Shown: positions 53,478 through 62,622, counted from the stretch's first letter. The stretch is DNA of 64,000 bases from Paraflavitalea soli (GCF_003555545.1 NZ_CP032157.1:686546-750545), one strand, 5' to 3'. Numbers and translations are program-made. Notes: a model not told the origin generated them from the letters alone.

Positions 53478-53731
53478 CTATGGCCAGGGTGGTCCCTTAT
53501 CGGAACCGGTAAAAAAGTAAATGGAAACCTGTTTGTCAGGGATAAGAACACCGGTGGTGGTGGAGGCCTTTGTAAATGGCCGCTGCCGGTATAACACAGT
53601 AGTAGAGGCAACCAGACATCGATGATATGCCATGGCAAGCAATTTTAATGAACAGAATATAGCATTTAGTAACCTGGTACAAATTGGATTTTTTTTCTCA
53701 TAGAGAAATGAAACCGGCTTACTTTTTTTAT

Positions 53732-53745
53732 GCAAACGTTTTCGA
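53732..53745 (+). promoter_or_regulatory. LacI-type operator GCAAACGTTTTCGA upstream of uxaA
   Basis: AAACGTTTT with the central CG is a LacI-family core; a half-matching CTCGTTTTCG lies at 53768. The 588-base stretch 53373-53960 holds these sites, the AraC palindrome and no other gene. Confidence 0.4.
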
Positions 53746-53960
53746 AAATCAGGACAGTTCAGGATACTCGTTTTCGTAACCCCCGGATGCCTCCTGCGAG
53801 GCTTCAGGCCGCACTAATTCCCTTACAATCAGGGACACAACCCTCTTTTCAGGGGGCGGGTTATGCTAATACAGCTTAGTACTATGACAACTGTATAAAA
53901 CTTTGAAACCACCTGCATTTCTTTATTTGTATTAAAGTTTTTTGGCACTTAAATGACGAT

Positions 53961-55619
53961 ATGCAGCATACACACAAATACCTCCAGATACACCCTGGCG
54001 ACAATGTACTGGTGGCTTTACAGGACTTACCGAAAGGAACTTTGATCGAACTGAATAACCACACATTCCCTTTGACCGACCCGGTGGCCGGAAAACACAA
54101 ATTCTCCATTCAACCTTTAAATCCCGGTGACAATATTTATATGTACGGCGTGCTGGTAGGCAAGGCAGATACAGCCATACAGCAGGGAGCAGCAATAACT
54201 ACCAAAAATATTCACCATGCAGCAGAAGAATACAGTCTTGGCCAGCGCCGCCTGCAATGGGAGCAGCCCGATGTAACAAAATGGAAGGATAAGACCTTTA
54301 TGGGTTTTCACCGGGCCAATGGCTCGGTAGGCACCGGCAATTACTGGATCGTGATACCCCTGGTATTTTGCGAGAACCGCAATGTGGAAGTACTGAAGGA
54401 AGCCCTGGTAGATAAGCTGGGATACAGCAAAACAAAGGCTTTCCAGGCTGATGTGGAAGCGCTGGTAAAGCTATACCAGGGAGGCAGCGCGGAGGCGGAT
54501 ATCCTGAATGCGCCCATGGAAGAACTGTTTACCGAACAGGCTGCACAGCGGGTATTTCCCAATGTCGACGGTATCAAGTTCCTGAACCATGATATGGGAT
54601 GTGGCGGCACCAGGCTGGATGCGAACTCACTGTGTGGGTTGCTGGCCGGGTACATTACCCATCCCAATGTGGCCGGGGCTACCATCCTCAGCCTGGGCTG
54701 TCAACATGCCCAGGCTTCCATCCTGAAGCAGGAGATCATGAAACGCGATCCCGGCTTTAGCAAGCCCCTGGTGGTGCTGGAACAACAGAAAGAGGGTACA
54801 GAGCAGCAGCTGCTTAAAAAAGCCATTAAACAGACCTTTGCGGGCCTCATGCAGGCCAATAAGATTACCCGTCAACCCGCTCCTTTGTCCAGGCTTTGTA
54901 TTGGCCTGGAGTGCGGTGGTTCCGATGGCTTTTCAGGCATCTCGGCCAATCCGGCTGTGGGCTACGTATCCGATATCCTGGTAGCACTGGGCGGATCAGT
55001 TATCTTATCCGAGTTTCCGGAATTGTGCGGCGTAGAGCAGGAGTTGAGCGACCGATGTGTGGATGAATCCACCGCTATGCGCTTCATGGAACTCATGCGC
55101 GTATACAATGCCCGGGCAGAGGCCGATGGCTCGGGCTTTTACGCCAATCCTTCTCCCGGTAATATCCGTGATGGATTGATCACTGATGCGATCAAATCGG
55201 CCGGCGCCGCCAAAAAAGGCGGTACTTCTCCCGTAACGGCTGTACTGGATTATCCTGAAATGGTAACAAAACCAGGATTGAACCTCCTGTGCACGCCCGG
55301 CAATGATGTGGAAAGCACTACAGCCGAAGTAGGCTCCGGCGCCAACATTGTTCTTTTTACCACCGGCCTGGGAACACCTACCGGCAATCCCATCGCACCG
55401 GTCATCAAGCTCTCCACGAATACGAAAACGTTTTCGAAGATGCCGGATATTATGGACATTAATTGCGGTACCATCATCGAGGGAACGGAGACGATCCCTC
55501 AAATGGCCGATCGCATCATGAACTATATCATTGAAGTAGCCAGTGGTCATGTACAGCCCAAAGCTGTATTGCTGGGACAGGATGATTTTATTCCCTGGAG
55601 AAGAGGCGTGAGTCTGTAG
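53961..55619 (+). CDS. uxaA: Altronate dehydratase UxaA
   Basis: A cytoplasmic 552-residue enzyme. The N-terminal SAF-like domain (about 8-80; GDNVLVALQDLPKGTLIEL) is followed by the dehydratase domain with FMGFHRANGSVGTGNYWIVIP, LNHDMGCGGTRLDANSLCGLLAGYI and SLGCQHAQASIL. GLECGGSDGFSGISANPAVG and the C-terminal NCGTIIEGTETIPQMADRI complete the pattern. UxaA removes water from D-altronate to give 2-keto-3-deoxy-D-gluconate in galacturonate breakdown and uses iron. It is longer than Escherichia coli UxaA (495). Gene uxuA follows after 133 bases, so the cell handles both altronate and mannonate here. Confidence 0.95.
   Translation: MQHTHKYLQIHPGDNVLVALQDLPKGTLIELNNHTFPLTDPVAGKHKFSIQPLNPGDNIYMYGVLVGKADTAIQQGAAITTKNIHHAAEEYSLGQRRLQWEQPDVTKWKDKTFMGFHRANGSVGTGNYWIVIPLVFCENRNVEVLKEALVDKLGYSKTKAFQADVEALVKLYQGGSAEADILNAPMEELFTEQAAQRVFPNVDGIKFLNHDMGCGGTRLDANSLCGLLAGYITHPNVAGATILSLGCQHAQASILKQEIMKRDPGFSKPLVVLEQQKEGTEQQLLKKAIKQTFAGLMQANKITRQPAPLSRLCIGLECGGSDGFSGISANPAVGYVSDILVALGGSVILSEFPELCGVEQELSDRCVDESTAMRFMELMRVYNARAEADGSGFYANPSPGNIRDGLITDAIKSAGAAKKGGTSPVTAVLDYPEMVTKPGLNLLCTPGNDVESTTAEVGSGANIVLFTTGLGTPTGNPIAPVIKLSTNTKTFSKMPDIMDINCGTIIEGTETIPQMADRIMNYIIEVASGHVQPKAVLLGQDDFIPWRRGVSL
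55423..55436 (+). promoter_or_regulatory. Perfect 14-base palindrome CGAAAACGTTTTCG inside uxaA
   Basis: It encodes part of N-T-K-T-F-S-K in uxaA and is a perfect LacI-type consensus, better than the site upstream at 53732. It could be an intragenic operator that loops with the upstream one, or chance. Confidence 0.35.
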
Positions 55620-55699
55620 AGAATACAGAATATAGAATCCAGAATACAGAAGCTTGCGGCGCGCAACCCTCTTCTAAATTCTAAATTCTGAATTCTTCC
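55617..55699. repeat. Imperfect inverted repeat of AGAATACAGAA units
   Basis: AGAATACAGAATATAGAAT on the left and TTCTAAATTCTAAATTCTGAATTC on the right form a long A/T-rich hairpin around GGCGCGC. It begins at the uxaA stop and may stabilise or end its mRNA. The same unit occurs at 49825. Confidence 0.7.
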
Positions 55700-55752
55700 A
55701 TGCACTATCTTCGTCACGTAAACATTCATTCATTAATTTTTTCCTGTATTCA

Positions 55753-56946
55753 ATGAGCACTCAACAGCAAGTACCCCTGATGGAACAATCATTTCGCTGG
55801 TTTGGCCCTAAAGATCCCGTAAGCTTATGGGATATCCGGCAGGCCGGCGCCACGGGCATCGTAACAGCCCTGCACCATATTCCCAATGGAGAAGTATGGC
55901 CCGTAGAAGAGATCATGCAGCGAAAAGAAGAGATCGAAGCAGCCGGATTAACCTGGAATGTAGTAGAAAGTATCCCCGTCCATGAGCACATCAAAGTGCA
56001 GAAAGGGGAGTACAGACAATACATAGAGAATTATAAAATGAGCATCCGCAATCTCGCAAAGTGTGGGGTGCATATTGTGACCTATAATTTCATGCCGGTA
56101 CTGGACTGGACGAGGACTGATCTTGCCTATACCATGGAAGATGGTTCCAAAGCCTTGCGTTTTGAGCGCGCGGCCCTCGTAGCTTTTGATGCGCTGATAT
56201 TGAAACGCAAAGGCGCCCAAACAGAATACAGTGCGCAGGAACTGCAACAGGCTGCCCAGCGCCTGGAAGCGATGAACGATACCGAAAAGACCCTGCTGCA
56301 GCGCAATATCATTGCCGGATTGCCGGGTTCCGAAGAGAGCTTTACCGTGCAGCAGTTCCAGGAGGCATTGGATACCTATGATGGTATTAATGCGGCCAAA
56401 CTGCAGCAGCACCTCATCTATTTCCTCCAACAAATTACACCGGTAGCTGAAGAAGCGGGTGTGGTGCTGGCCATTCACCCCGATGATCCTCCTTATGCCA
56501 TCTTTGGTTTACCACGGGTGGTGAGTACAGAAGCCGATGTGAATGCCTTGTTTGCTGCCGTTCCTTCCAAAGCCAATGGCCTGTGCTTCTGTACGGGTTC
56601 TTTTGGTGTGCGGGCTGATAACGACCTGCCGGGAATGGTCAAACGTTTGGGCGATCGCATCAACTTTATCCACCTGCGCAGCACCCAGCGCGATGCCGCC
56701 GGTAATTTTTATGAAGCCAATCACCTCGAAGGCGATGTAGATATGTATAGTGTGGTAAAGGAGATACTACAGGTGATGCGCAAGCGCAATATGGCCCTGC
56801 CCATGCGCCCCGACCATGGTCACCAGATGCTCGATGACCTGAAGAAGAAGACCAATCCCGGTTATTCTGCCATTGGCAGGCTGCGGGGGCTGGCTGAATT
56901 GAGGGGCCTGGAATTGGGTATAGCAAGAAGTTTTCCCAACCAGTAA
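55753..56946 (+). CDS. uxuA: Mannonate dehydratase UxuA
   Basis: A 397-residue cytoplasmic enzyme, close to the 394 of Escherichia coli UxuA. Family blocks are [36 protein letters not shown] (15-50), [16 protein letters not shown] and [19 protein letters not shown] (His for metal). [20 protein letters not shown] holds the metal-binding Cys, and [12 protein letters not shown] and [10 protein letters not shown] supply further ligands. It dehydrates D-mannonate to 2-keto-3-deoxy-D-gluconate in glucuronate breakdown. Together with UxaA it covers both hexuronate branches. The isomerase (UxaC), reductases and KDG kinase and aldolase are not in the window. Confidence 0.96.
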   Translation: MSTQQQVPLMEQSFRWFGPKDPVSLWDIRQAGATGIVTALHHIPNGEVWPVEEIMQRKEEIEAAGLTWNVVESIPVHEHIKVQKGEYRQYIENYKMSIRNLAKCGVHIVTYNFMPVLDWTRTDLAYTMEDGSKALRFERAALVAFDALILKRKGAQTEYSAQELQQAAQRLEAMNDTEKTLLQRNIIAGLPGSEESFTVQQFQEALDTYDGINAAKLQQHLIYFLQQITPVAEEAGVVLAIHPDDPPYAIFGLPRVVSTEADVNALFAAVPSKANGLCFCTGSFGVRADNDLPGMVKRLGDRINFIHLRSTQRDAAGNFYEANHLEGDVDMYSVVKEILQVMRKRNMALPMRPDHGHQMLDDLKKKTNPGYSAIGRLRGLAELRGLELGIARSFPNQ

Positions 56947-56985
56947 GAAATCGTTGATCAGGCAGCCCTGCCGCCTGATGATACC

Positions 56986-57037
56986 GGGCAGCAACAGCAT
57001 CCACTCCAAAGAGGGTGCTGTTGCTGCCCTTTTTTTG
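56986..57037 (+). terminator. Strong terminator after uxuA
   Basis: A 17-base stem (GGGCAGCAACAGCATCC / GGGTGCTGTTGCTGCCC, one G-U) with a 10-base loop and a run of eight T residues. It ends the uxaA-uxuA operon. Confidence 0.95.
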
Positions 57038-57295
57038 TGGAATAGCCCTGTTATACAATCTCTCCATCAACAGTTCAGGGTAAAGCCATTTCATCAACCC
57101 TCCATCGGCCTCCTGGAATACGATCATCGGAACCGTAAACAGCACGGCCCAGATGAGGAGGTATAAGCCCGGTGAAAAATAAATAGTGTATGTTGGCATA
57201 AGGGCAAGCTACCGCTATCCGTCCTGTTCAATATCAATGAATAGACAAAAGGGGTAAATGTGTTGACAAAAGCCTGAACATGGCCTGGATATTTT

Positions 57296-57360
57296 CTCCG
57301 TATTGCCTACGCTCCTTAGAACAATGGCCCCTTTTCATTGAGCGGTCAGGCAATACGGAG
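57296..57360. repeat. 13-base inverted repeat before the GntR gene
   Basis: CTCCGTATTGCCT (57296) and AGGCAATACGGAG (57348) are exact inverted repeats 39 bases apart; related GGCAATACGCAGGCC follows. They lie 145-210 bases before the regulator and may be a regulatory site. Otherwise the 57040-57450 stretch shows no gene I can support. Confidence 0.5.
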
Positions 57361-57450
57361 GCAAGCCGTAAGCAATGTGTGGGCAATACGCAGGCCATGC
57401 GCAGGAACAGGGTGGGAGGCGCGTAAAATAGTCAGGTACACAAATTATAC

Positions 57451-57480
57451 TTGCTGATACGATTCATTCTACTATCTTTG
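57451..57480 (+). promoter_or_regulatory. Bac-type promoter of the GntR gene
   Basis: A TTG (57451) and, after a 19-base spacer, TATCTTTG (57473-57480), which matches the Bacteroidota -33/-7 pattern TTTG and TAnnTTTG. The start codon is 23 bases further on. Confidence 0.55.
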
Positions 57481-57503
57481 ACTCATCATATCATCAGACG
57501 ACT

Positions 57504-58169
57504 ATGGAACATGGCATCTCCAGGCGCTCGCTGGCCGATGAAGTGGCAGCGCGCCTGCAGCAACAAATTAAATCGGGACAGTATAAGGTGGGCGATCAAT
57601 TGCCGGTGGAACCGGAGCTGATGCATCGATTTGGGGTAGGGCGTTCCTCTATCCGCGAAGCCATCAAACTGCTGGTCAACTCCGGACTGCTGCGGGTGCA
57701 GCAGGGTGTTGGCATGTTTGTAGAAGAACACGCTGGTATTTGCGAGCCGCTGTCGCAGCGGCTGAAGCGATCGGACATGAATGATATTAAAGAGGTGCGG
57801 CAATTATTGGAAATGAAGATCGCCGAGAAAGCCGCCGTTCACCGTACGGCCAAAGACGCCAAAAAAATACAACGTTGCTTCGAGGCACGTGAAAAGGCAG
57901 CCGCTGCAAACGATATTGCCGGCAGTGTGGAAGCGGACATCAGTTTTCACAATGCTATTGCGGAAGCATCGGGCAATGAAGTGCTGGCCGATCTCTACAA
58001 ATCATTTTCCTCCCGTATAGGAAATGATTTCCTGAGCCGGTTTTCCGATACGCGGCCCTTTATCGACACAATGGACCTCCATAGACAACTATTAAAAAGT
58101 ATTATTGACAAGGATCCAAAAGGGGCCTGGCATTTTGCCGCCCGCATCAACGGGCATGTATCTGCCTGA
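57504..58169 (+). CDS. GntR-family regulator with FCD ligand domain
   Basis: The 221-residue protein begins with a winged helix-turn-helix (about 5-74: LPVEPELMHRFGVGRSSIREAI, LLRVQQGVGMFV). It continues with an FCD domain (about 95-215) with metal/ligand residues Asp145, His149 and His193, as in UxuR/ExuR. Such proteins sense uronates or their breakdown products and repress uronate genes. Its position between the uxaA-uxuA operon and a transporter fits that role, but the inducer is unproven. It has its own Bac-type promoter. Confidence 0.9.
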   Translation: MEHGISRRSLADEVAARLQQQIKSGQYKVGDQLPVEPELMHRFGVGRSSIREAIKLLVNSGLLRVQQGVGMFVEEHAGICEPLSQRLKRSDMNDIKEVRQLLEMKIAEKAAVHRTAKDAKKIQRCFEAREKAAAANDIAGSVEADISFHNAIAEASGNEVLADLYKSFSSRIGNDFLSRFSDTRPFIDTMDLHRQLLKSIIDKDPKGAWHFAARINGHVSA

Positions 58170-58176
58170 CCAGTCA

Positions 58177-58310
58177 TTGATTAAGAAACGAATGTTAGGA
58201 GCCTGTCGAAGGCGGCTACAGCGTGGGTCGCCCTTCAAGGGCGGCTCACCCTGAGCTAAAGGACCTTGTCGAAACCGTCTTCAAAAGAGTGTTTACTTAA
58301 TTCAATGACA
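58177..58310 (+). repeat. Dispersed repeat block with MITE-like ends
   Basis: The left end TCATTGATTAAG and the right end CTTAATTCAATGA are inverted copies with one base deleted, resembling the 25.8-kb element. The centre carries AGCCTGTCGAAGG, the hairpin CGTGGGTCGCCCT / AGGGCGGCTCACC (58222-58250) and CTTGTCGAAACCG. Confidence 0.75.
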
Positions 58311-58330
58311 TTGGATATCAAATTTTTCAT

Positions 58331-59536
58331 ATGAACTCGACAACTAACACTGCCGCCACTAAAGCGTTGGTGAGCACGACTGTATTTCCTATCCTCTTCA
58401 CGATCAGTTTTACCCACCTGCTCAATGATATGATGCAGTCGGTTATCCCTGCTATTTATCCCCTTATTAAGGATAACCTGCAGTTGAATTTTGCACAGAT
58501 CGGCCTGATCACTTTTACTTTTCAGATCACTGCTTCCCTGCTGCAGCCATTCGTAGGGCAGTATACGGATAAATATCCCAAGCCTTATTCACTGGCCATC
58601 GGCATGGGCTTTTCCCTGGCCGGGCTTACCGTGTTGTCCTTGGCTACCGGCTTTATCGGTATCCTGCTGGCGGTAGGATTGGTAGGGGTAGGTTCATCCA
58701 TCTTTCACCCCGAAGCATCCCGCGTGGCGCACCTGGCATCGGGTGGCAAAAGAGGATTGGCGCAATCGATCTTTCAACTGGGTGGTAATGCAGGCAGCGC
58801 GATCGGTCCCTTGCTGGCAGCCGCCATCATTATTCCACATGGACAATCAAATGTCATCTGGTTTGGCCTGGTGGCGATACTGGGTATCGTTATCCTTTCT
58901 AAAATTGCCGTATGGTATAAAGAACGGCTGATACAACGGGCGGGTAAGGCCGCAGCTGCGGTGGTCGACAATGGCCTGTCCAGGAAGCGGGTGGTGATAT
59001 CGATCACCATATTGCTGGTGCTCATCTTCTCCAAGTATTTCTATATGGCCAGCATGAGCAGTTATTTTACTTTTTACCTCATTGATAAATTTCATGTATC
59101 CGTACAGCAATCACAGATCTACCTGTTCATTTTCCTGGGCTCCGTAGCAGCCGGCACCTTGTTGGGTGGACCACTGGGCGATCGCTTTGGCCGCAAATAC
59201 ATCATCTGGATATCTATACTGGGTGTAGCGCCTTTCACGCTATTGCTGCCGCATGCCAACCTCTTCTGGACAGGTGTATTATCCGCCATCATTGGGGTGA
59301 TCCTCGCTTCTGCTTTCTCTGCTATCCTCGTATATGCACAGGAATTGGTGCCCGGTAAAGTGGGCATGATTGCCGGCCTGTTCTTTGGTTTTGCCTTCGG
59401 TATGGGTGGTCTGGGATCGGCCCTGCTGGGCAAACTGGCGGATATGACGAGTATTGGTTATGTATTTCAGGTATGTGCTTATTTACCCCTGATCGGTATC
59501 ATTACAGGATTTCTGCCAGGATTGAGGAAGAAATAA
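58331..59536 (+). CDS. MFS transporter, Fsr (fosmidomycin-resistance)-like
   Basis: A 401-residue protein with about 12 transmembrane helices. The blocks GQYTDKYPKPYSLAIGMG (cytoplasmic loop 2-3) and GSSIFHPEASRVAHLASGGKRGLAQSIFQLGGNAG match the Fsr group of MFS exporters and its relatives. Many members in Bacteroidota lie beside sugar-acid genes, so uptake or export of hexuronate-derived compounds is plausible. By sequence it is closer to Fsr drug exporters than to ExuT. It is the last gene before a terminator. Confidence 0.85.
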   Translation: MNSTTNTAATKALVSTTVFPILFTISFTHLLNDMMQSVIPAIYPLIKDNLQLNFAQIGLITFTFQITASLLQPFVGQYTDKYPKPYSLAIGMGFSLAGLTVLSLATGFIGILLAVGLVGVGSSIFHPEASRVAHLASGGKRGLAQSIFQLGGNAGSAIGPLLAAAIIIPHGQSNVIWFGLVAILGIVILSKIAVWYKERLIQRAGKAAAAVVDNGLSRKRVVISITILLVLIFSKYFYMASMSSYFTFYLIDKFHVSVQQSQIYLFIFLGSVAAGTLLGGPLGDRFGRKYIIWISILGVAPFTLLLPHANLFWTGVLSAIIGVILASAFSAILVYAQELVPGKVGMIAGLFFGFAFGMGGLGSALLGKLADMTSIGYVFQVCAYLPLIGIITGFLPGLRKK

Positions 59537-59704
59537 TGTAGGATGTAGGATTTCGAATTCTTTAGGTGCAGCTTGCTGTTGAAATGGTAAGTGTATTTTG
59601 GTGTCGGATAAATGAAAAGCCTGAATGTTCAATACGCATTCAGGCTTTTTTATTTAGTCAGTACGATCGAATACCAGGCAATCCGAAATTCTACATGCTA
59701 CATT
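59535..59704. repeat. Inverted repeat around the MFS-gene terminator
   Basis: AATGTAGGATGTAGGATTTCG (59535) is the reverse complement of CGAAATTCTACATGCTACATT (59684) except for two bases. The arms flank the terminator at 59615, so a larger fold could form. Similar ends are seen in other intergenic repeats. Confidence 0.6.
59615..59652 (+). terminator. Hairpin terminator between convergent genes
   Basis: A 13-base stem AAAAGCCTGAATG / CATTCAGGCTTTT with a 9-base loop and further T residues. A-rich sequence on the left lets it serve the NagB fusion gene too. Confidence 0.92.
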
Positions 59705-59709
59705 CGGAA

Positions 59710-61617
59710 TTAATAATGCCATCTCACAAACGCTTCCATCGCTGCATACTTCGTTAACCCCAATTGCGCATACAGGCTCGCTGTATTGCCATTGCGGTCT
59801 TCGGCGCGCTGCCAGAATTCACGGGCATCACTACCCTGGAAGGGTACACTGTCTTTCTGCGATTGGTGAATGAAAATGCCATAGCGCTTTTTCATTACCT
59901 GGTCGGGGCTCATGGGTATGGCCATTTCAATTTCACTGATATCCCATTCCTGCCAGGCGCCTTTGTACAGCCACATCCAGCAATCCTTCACCCACTCATC
60001 ACCATCGTTCTTGATGCGGCGTAATGCTTCAAATACGATATCCAGGCAAACTTTGTGGGTGCCATGCGGATCGGCCAGGTCGCCGGCGCAGAAAACCTGT
60101 TGGGGTTTTAATTTGCGCAGCAGGTCAACAGTCAGTTGTACATCTGCCTCACCCATGGGGTTCTTTTCAATGGTGCCAGTTTCGTAGAAAGGCAGGTTCT
60201 GGAAGTGATAATTGTTATCACTGATACCTACGTAGCGACAAGTGGCTTTCGCCTCACAACGGCGTATCAGTCCTTTGATAGCGCGTATATCGGCCGTATC
60301 TATCTGGTTTGATTTCTTCTTTTTCAGGTAAGCCCTGGCCTGTTGCAATATTTCCGTGCTCTTGGAGCTGTCCACACCAAACATGTCCTCAAATCCTACT
60401 GCAAAGTCCATAAAGCGGGTTACAAACTCATCGGTAACAGCAATATTGCCGGAGGTCTGATAAGCTACATGCACATCATGCCCCTGGTCGTGCAGGCGCT
60501 GGAAGGTGCCTCCCATGGAGATGATATCATCATCGGGGTGGGGAGAGAAGATGATCACACGTTTGGGATAAGGTTCACTGCGCTCGGGGTGATTGGGCAG
60601 GCTGGCATTGGGTTTGCCGCCAGGCCATCCGGTGATCGTGTCCCGCATCATATAATATACCTGCAGGTTGATCTCGTAGGCATCACCTTTTTCTACCAGC
60701 AGGTCGCTGATGCCATTGTCGCGGTAATCGCTATTGGTAAGGCTGAGGATGGGCTTGTTTACTTTCAGCGCCATATTCACCACGGCTTTGCGGATCATGG
60801 CCGGCGTCCACTCGCAATCGCCCGTAAGCCAGGGTGATTTGAAGCGGGTGAGTTCTGCTGCCGCCATCTCATCCAGTACAAAGGTGCAGTCGTTGTGTTG
60901 TTGTAATAAAGAGGCTGGTATTTGTTCGTCTACATGGCCTTCTACTGATTTCTGTACTACAGGCGCTTTGCCGGGGCCCCAGGCCATCAATACAATCCGT
61001 TTGGCTTTCAGGATCGTGCTGATGCCCATGGTGATAGCCAGGCGGGGCACCTGTGATATATTGGCAAATTCGTACGCATTAGCAATGCGCGTAGAATTGT
61101 CGAGTGTGACCAGTCTTGTGCGGGAATAGATGCTGGAGCCGGGCTCGTTGAAACCGATATGGCCATTGTTACCAATGCCAAGTATTTGCAGGTCTATGCC
61201 GCCGGCATCTTCGATCAGTTGCTCATACCGCAGGCAATGGGCCTTGATGTTTTCTTTGGAAGCCTCTCCATCGGGTATGTGAATGTTGGCCGGATCAATG
61301 TCTACATGATCAAACAGGTGCACATGCATAAAGCGGTTGTAGCTTTGAAGCGCATCTTTCTCGATGGGATAGTATTCATCCAGGTTGAAAGTGATCACAT
61401 TTTTAAAACTCAAACCTTCATCTTTATGCAGGCGAACCAATTCGGCATAAAGTGACTTGGGAGTAGAGCCTGTAGCGAGGCCTAAAATACATTTTTCCCA
61501 TTTGGCTTGTTTGCTGCGGATTAAGTCGGCAATTTCTCGGGCTACTGATCTGGAACCTTGCTTAAGATCGGAGTAAATATTGACGGGGATCTTCTCAAAC
61601 GAATCAACCATGCTCAT
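59710..61617 (-). CDS. Glucosamine-6-phosphate deaminase fused to LmbE/PIG-L-type domain
   Basis: The 635-residue protein has an N-terminal NagB domain (about 10-280). It shows GLATGSTPKSLYAEL, NLDEYYPIE with Asp80, and GNNGHIGFNEPG (149-160) with catalytic His153. A C-terminal LmbE/PIG-L domain (about 350-635) has the zinc motif SPHPDDDIISMGG (358-370) and DPHGTH near 535. NagB converts glucosamine 6-phosphate to fructose 6-phosphate and ammonia; LmbE-type domains deacetylate N-acetylglucosamine-like groups. Long fusions of this kind are common in Bacteroidota. The pair would couple deacetylation and deamination of amino sugars, but the second activity is unproven. Confidence 0.92.
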   Translation of the reverse strand: MSMVDSFEKIPVNIYSDLKQGSRSVAREIADLIRSKQAKWEKCILGLATGSTPKSLYAELVRLHKDEGLSFKNVITFNLDEYYPIEKDALQSYNRFMHVHLFDHVDIDPANIHIPDGEASKENIKAHCLRYEQLIEDAGGIDLQILGIGNNGHIGFNEPGSSIYSRTRLVTLDNSTRIANAYEFANISQVPRLAITMGISTILKAKRIVLMAWGPGKAPVVQKSVEGHVDEQIPASLLQQHNDCTFVLDEMAAAELTRFKSPWLTGDCEWTPAMIRKAVVNMALKVNKPILSLTNSDYRDNGISDLLVEKGDAYEINLQVYYMMRDTITGWPGGKPNASLPNHPERSEPYPKRVIIFSPHPDDDIISMGGTFQRLHDQGHDVHVAYQTSGNIAVTDEFVTRFMDFAVGFEDMFGVDSSKSTEILQQARAYLKKKKSNQIDTADIRAIKGLIRRCEAKATCRYVGISDNNYHFQNLPFYETGTIEKNPMGEADVQLTVDLLRKLKPQQVFCAGDLADPHGTHKVCLDIVFEALRRIKNDGDEWVKDCWMWLYKGAWQEWDISEIEMAIPMSPDQVMKKRYGIFIHQSQKDSVPFQGSDAREFWQRAEDRNGNTASLYAQLGLTKYAAMEAFVRWHY

Positions 61618-61694
61618 AAAAACTATTTTAGTGGACTGAGTTATTTGAGCGCACGAAGGTAAGCGCTATTTCTATAAATCACAATGAAAAAAAT

Positions 61695-61910
61695 AGGCAT
61701 CGAGGCATAAAGGCATTGAGGCAACGAGATAACAGGTGTAATAGACAGCAGGCTGTGCCTGTATTTAAGGGTATACAGCCGCAATAGGGAAAGTTTTTGT
61801 GCAACCGGTTGCATAATACAGCAATGTAGTTCCGGTCTCGTTGCCTTTGTGCCTCGATGCCTTGTTGCCTTGTTGCCTCGATGCCTTGTTGCCTCACTGC
61901 CTCGTTCCCG
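61695..61910. repeat. Inverted repeat built of TTGCCTCGATGCC units
   Basis: The left arm 61695-61728 (AGGCATCGAGGCATAAAGGC...) pairs with CTCGTTGCCTTTGTGCCTCG at 61837. The right side goes on with further tandem TTGCCTCGATGCC-type units to about 61910. It fills the space between NagB and the sigma factor gene. Confidence 0.8.
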
Positions 61911-61914
61911 GTCT

Positions 61915-62493
61915 TTACACTAAAAATAATAAAGGTAACTTGAGAAGTAGCCTTTTCATCGTCTTGATCGCCTGCGAAAGCAGGTTGCGGGCCACCTGGT
62001 AATTGATGTTCATGATATCACTTACCTCTTCATAACTAAGGTTTTGGTAGAACTTGAGGTAAATGATCTCTTGCTGGCGGGTAGACAGCTGTTCCAGGGC
62101 CCTGATCACCCGGGCTGTTTTTTCAGCATGTTCCTGTTTATCAATGATAAAGGTCTCATGACTGATCTCGAAGTGGCTATTTTCCGGTATTTCGGCCTGC
62201 AGGCGGGTATTGCTTCTTTTGTGGAGTGCTTTCAGTAATTTGTACTTGATGGCTTTCAATAAATAAGCCTTCACGGAGATGGAGGGCGGGGGATTCTTAC
62301 TCTGCCACAATTCTATGAACAACTCCTGGATACAATCTTCCAATATCTCCGTATCGGTACATATCTTATTCCCATACCTGAATAGATCGGAATAATGACG
62401 GCTGAACAGTATGCCCAAAGCATTCCTGTCACCTTCAATAAAGGCTTTCCAGCAGTCAGTGTCTTGTTTATGGTTAATCGGGTCCTCTGGCAT
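61915..62493 (-). CDS. ECF-type RNA polymerase sigma factor
   Basis: ATG 62493 (M-P-E-D-P-I-N) is taken; a longer frame to 62544 covers the probable promoter. The 192-residue protein has region 2 (ALGILFSRHYSDLFRYGNKICTDTEILEDCIQELFIELW, about 25-63) and region 4 (LEQLSTRQQEIIYLKFYQNLSYEEVSDIMNINYQVARNLLSQAI, about 130-174). It is divergent from a FecR gene and TonB receptor, the usual layout in Bacteroidota, where receptor occupancy releases the sigma factor through FecR. Confidence 0.92.
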   Translation of the reverse strand: MPEDPINHKQDTDCWKAFIEGDRNALGILFSRHYSDLFRYGNKICTDTEILEDCIQELFIELWQSKNPPPSISVKAYLLKAIKYKLLKALHKRSNTRLQAEIPENSHFEISHETFIIDKQEHAEKTARVIRALEQLSTRQQEIIYLKFYQNLSYEEVSDIMNINYQVARNLLSQAIKTMKRLLLKLPLLFLV

Positions 62494-62508
62494 TCGTTGA
62501 ATAGCGGG

Positions 62509-62516
62509 CAAACGTA
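62509..62516 (-). promoter_or_regulatory. Bac-type -7 element before the sigma factor gene
   Basis: Minus-strand TACGTTTG fits TAnnTTTG and lies about 16 bases before the ATG at 62493; a TTG is 25 bases further upstream. It supports the shorter start. The stretch 62517-62622 also holds the FecR leader. Confidence 0.5.
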
Positions 62517-62622
62517 AACTACCGGTAAAAATGAAGAAAATCAACCGTTAGTAAAAATATTTTTAAAATTAGCATTACAATTGATTCAAACCAGCCACTT
62601 ATAACCGGAAATACGCTGATTT

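Noticed and set aside
56666-57199. Minus-strand frame of 177 codons after uxuA with a hydrophobic N-terminus
   Set aside because: The first 50 residues look membrane-like, but the frame then runs through the uxuA terminator hairpin and into uxuA antisense. It could be a decayed gene; no family match.
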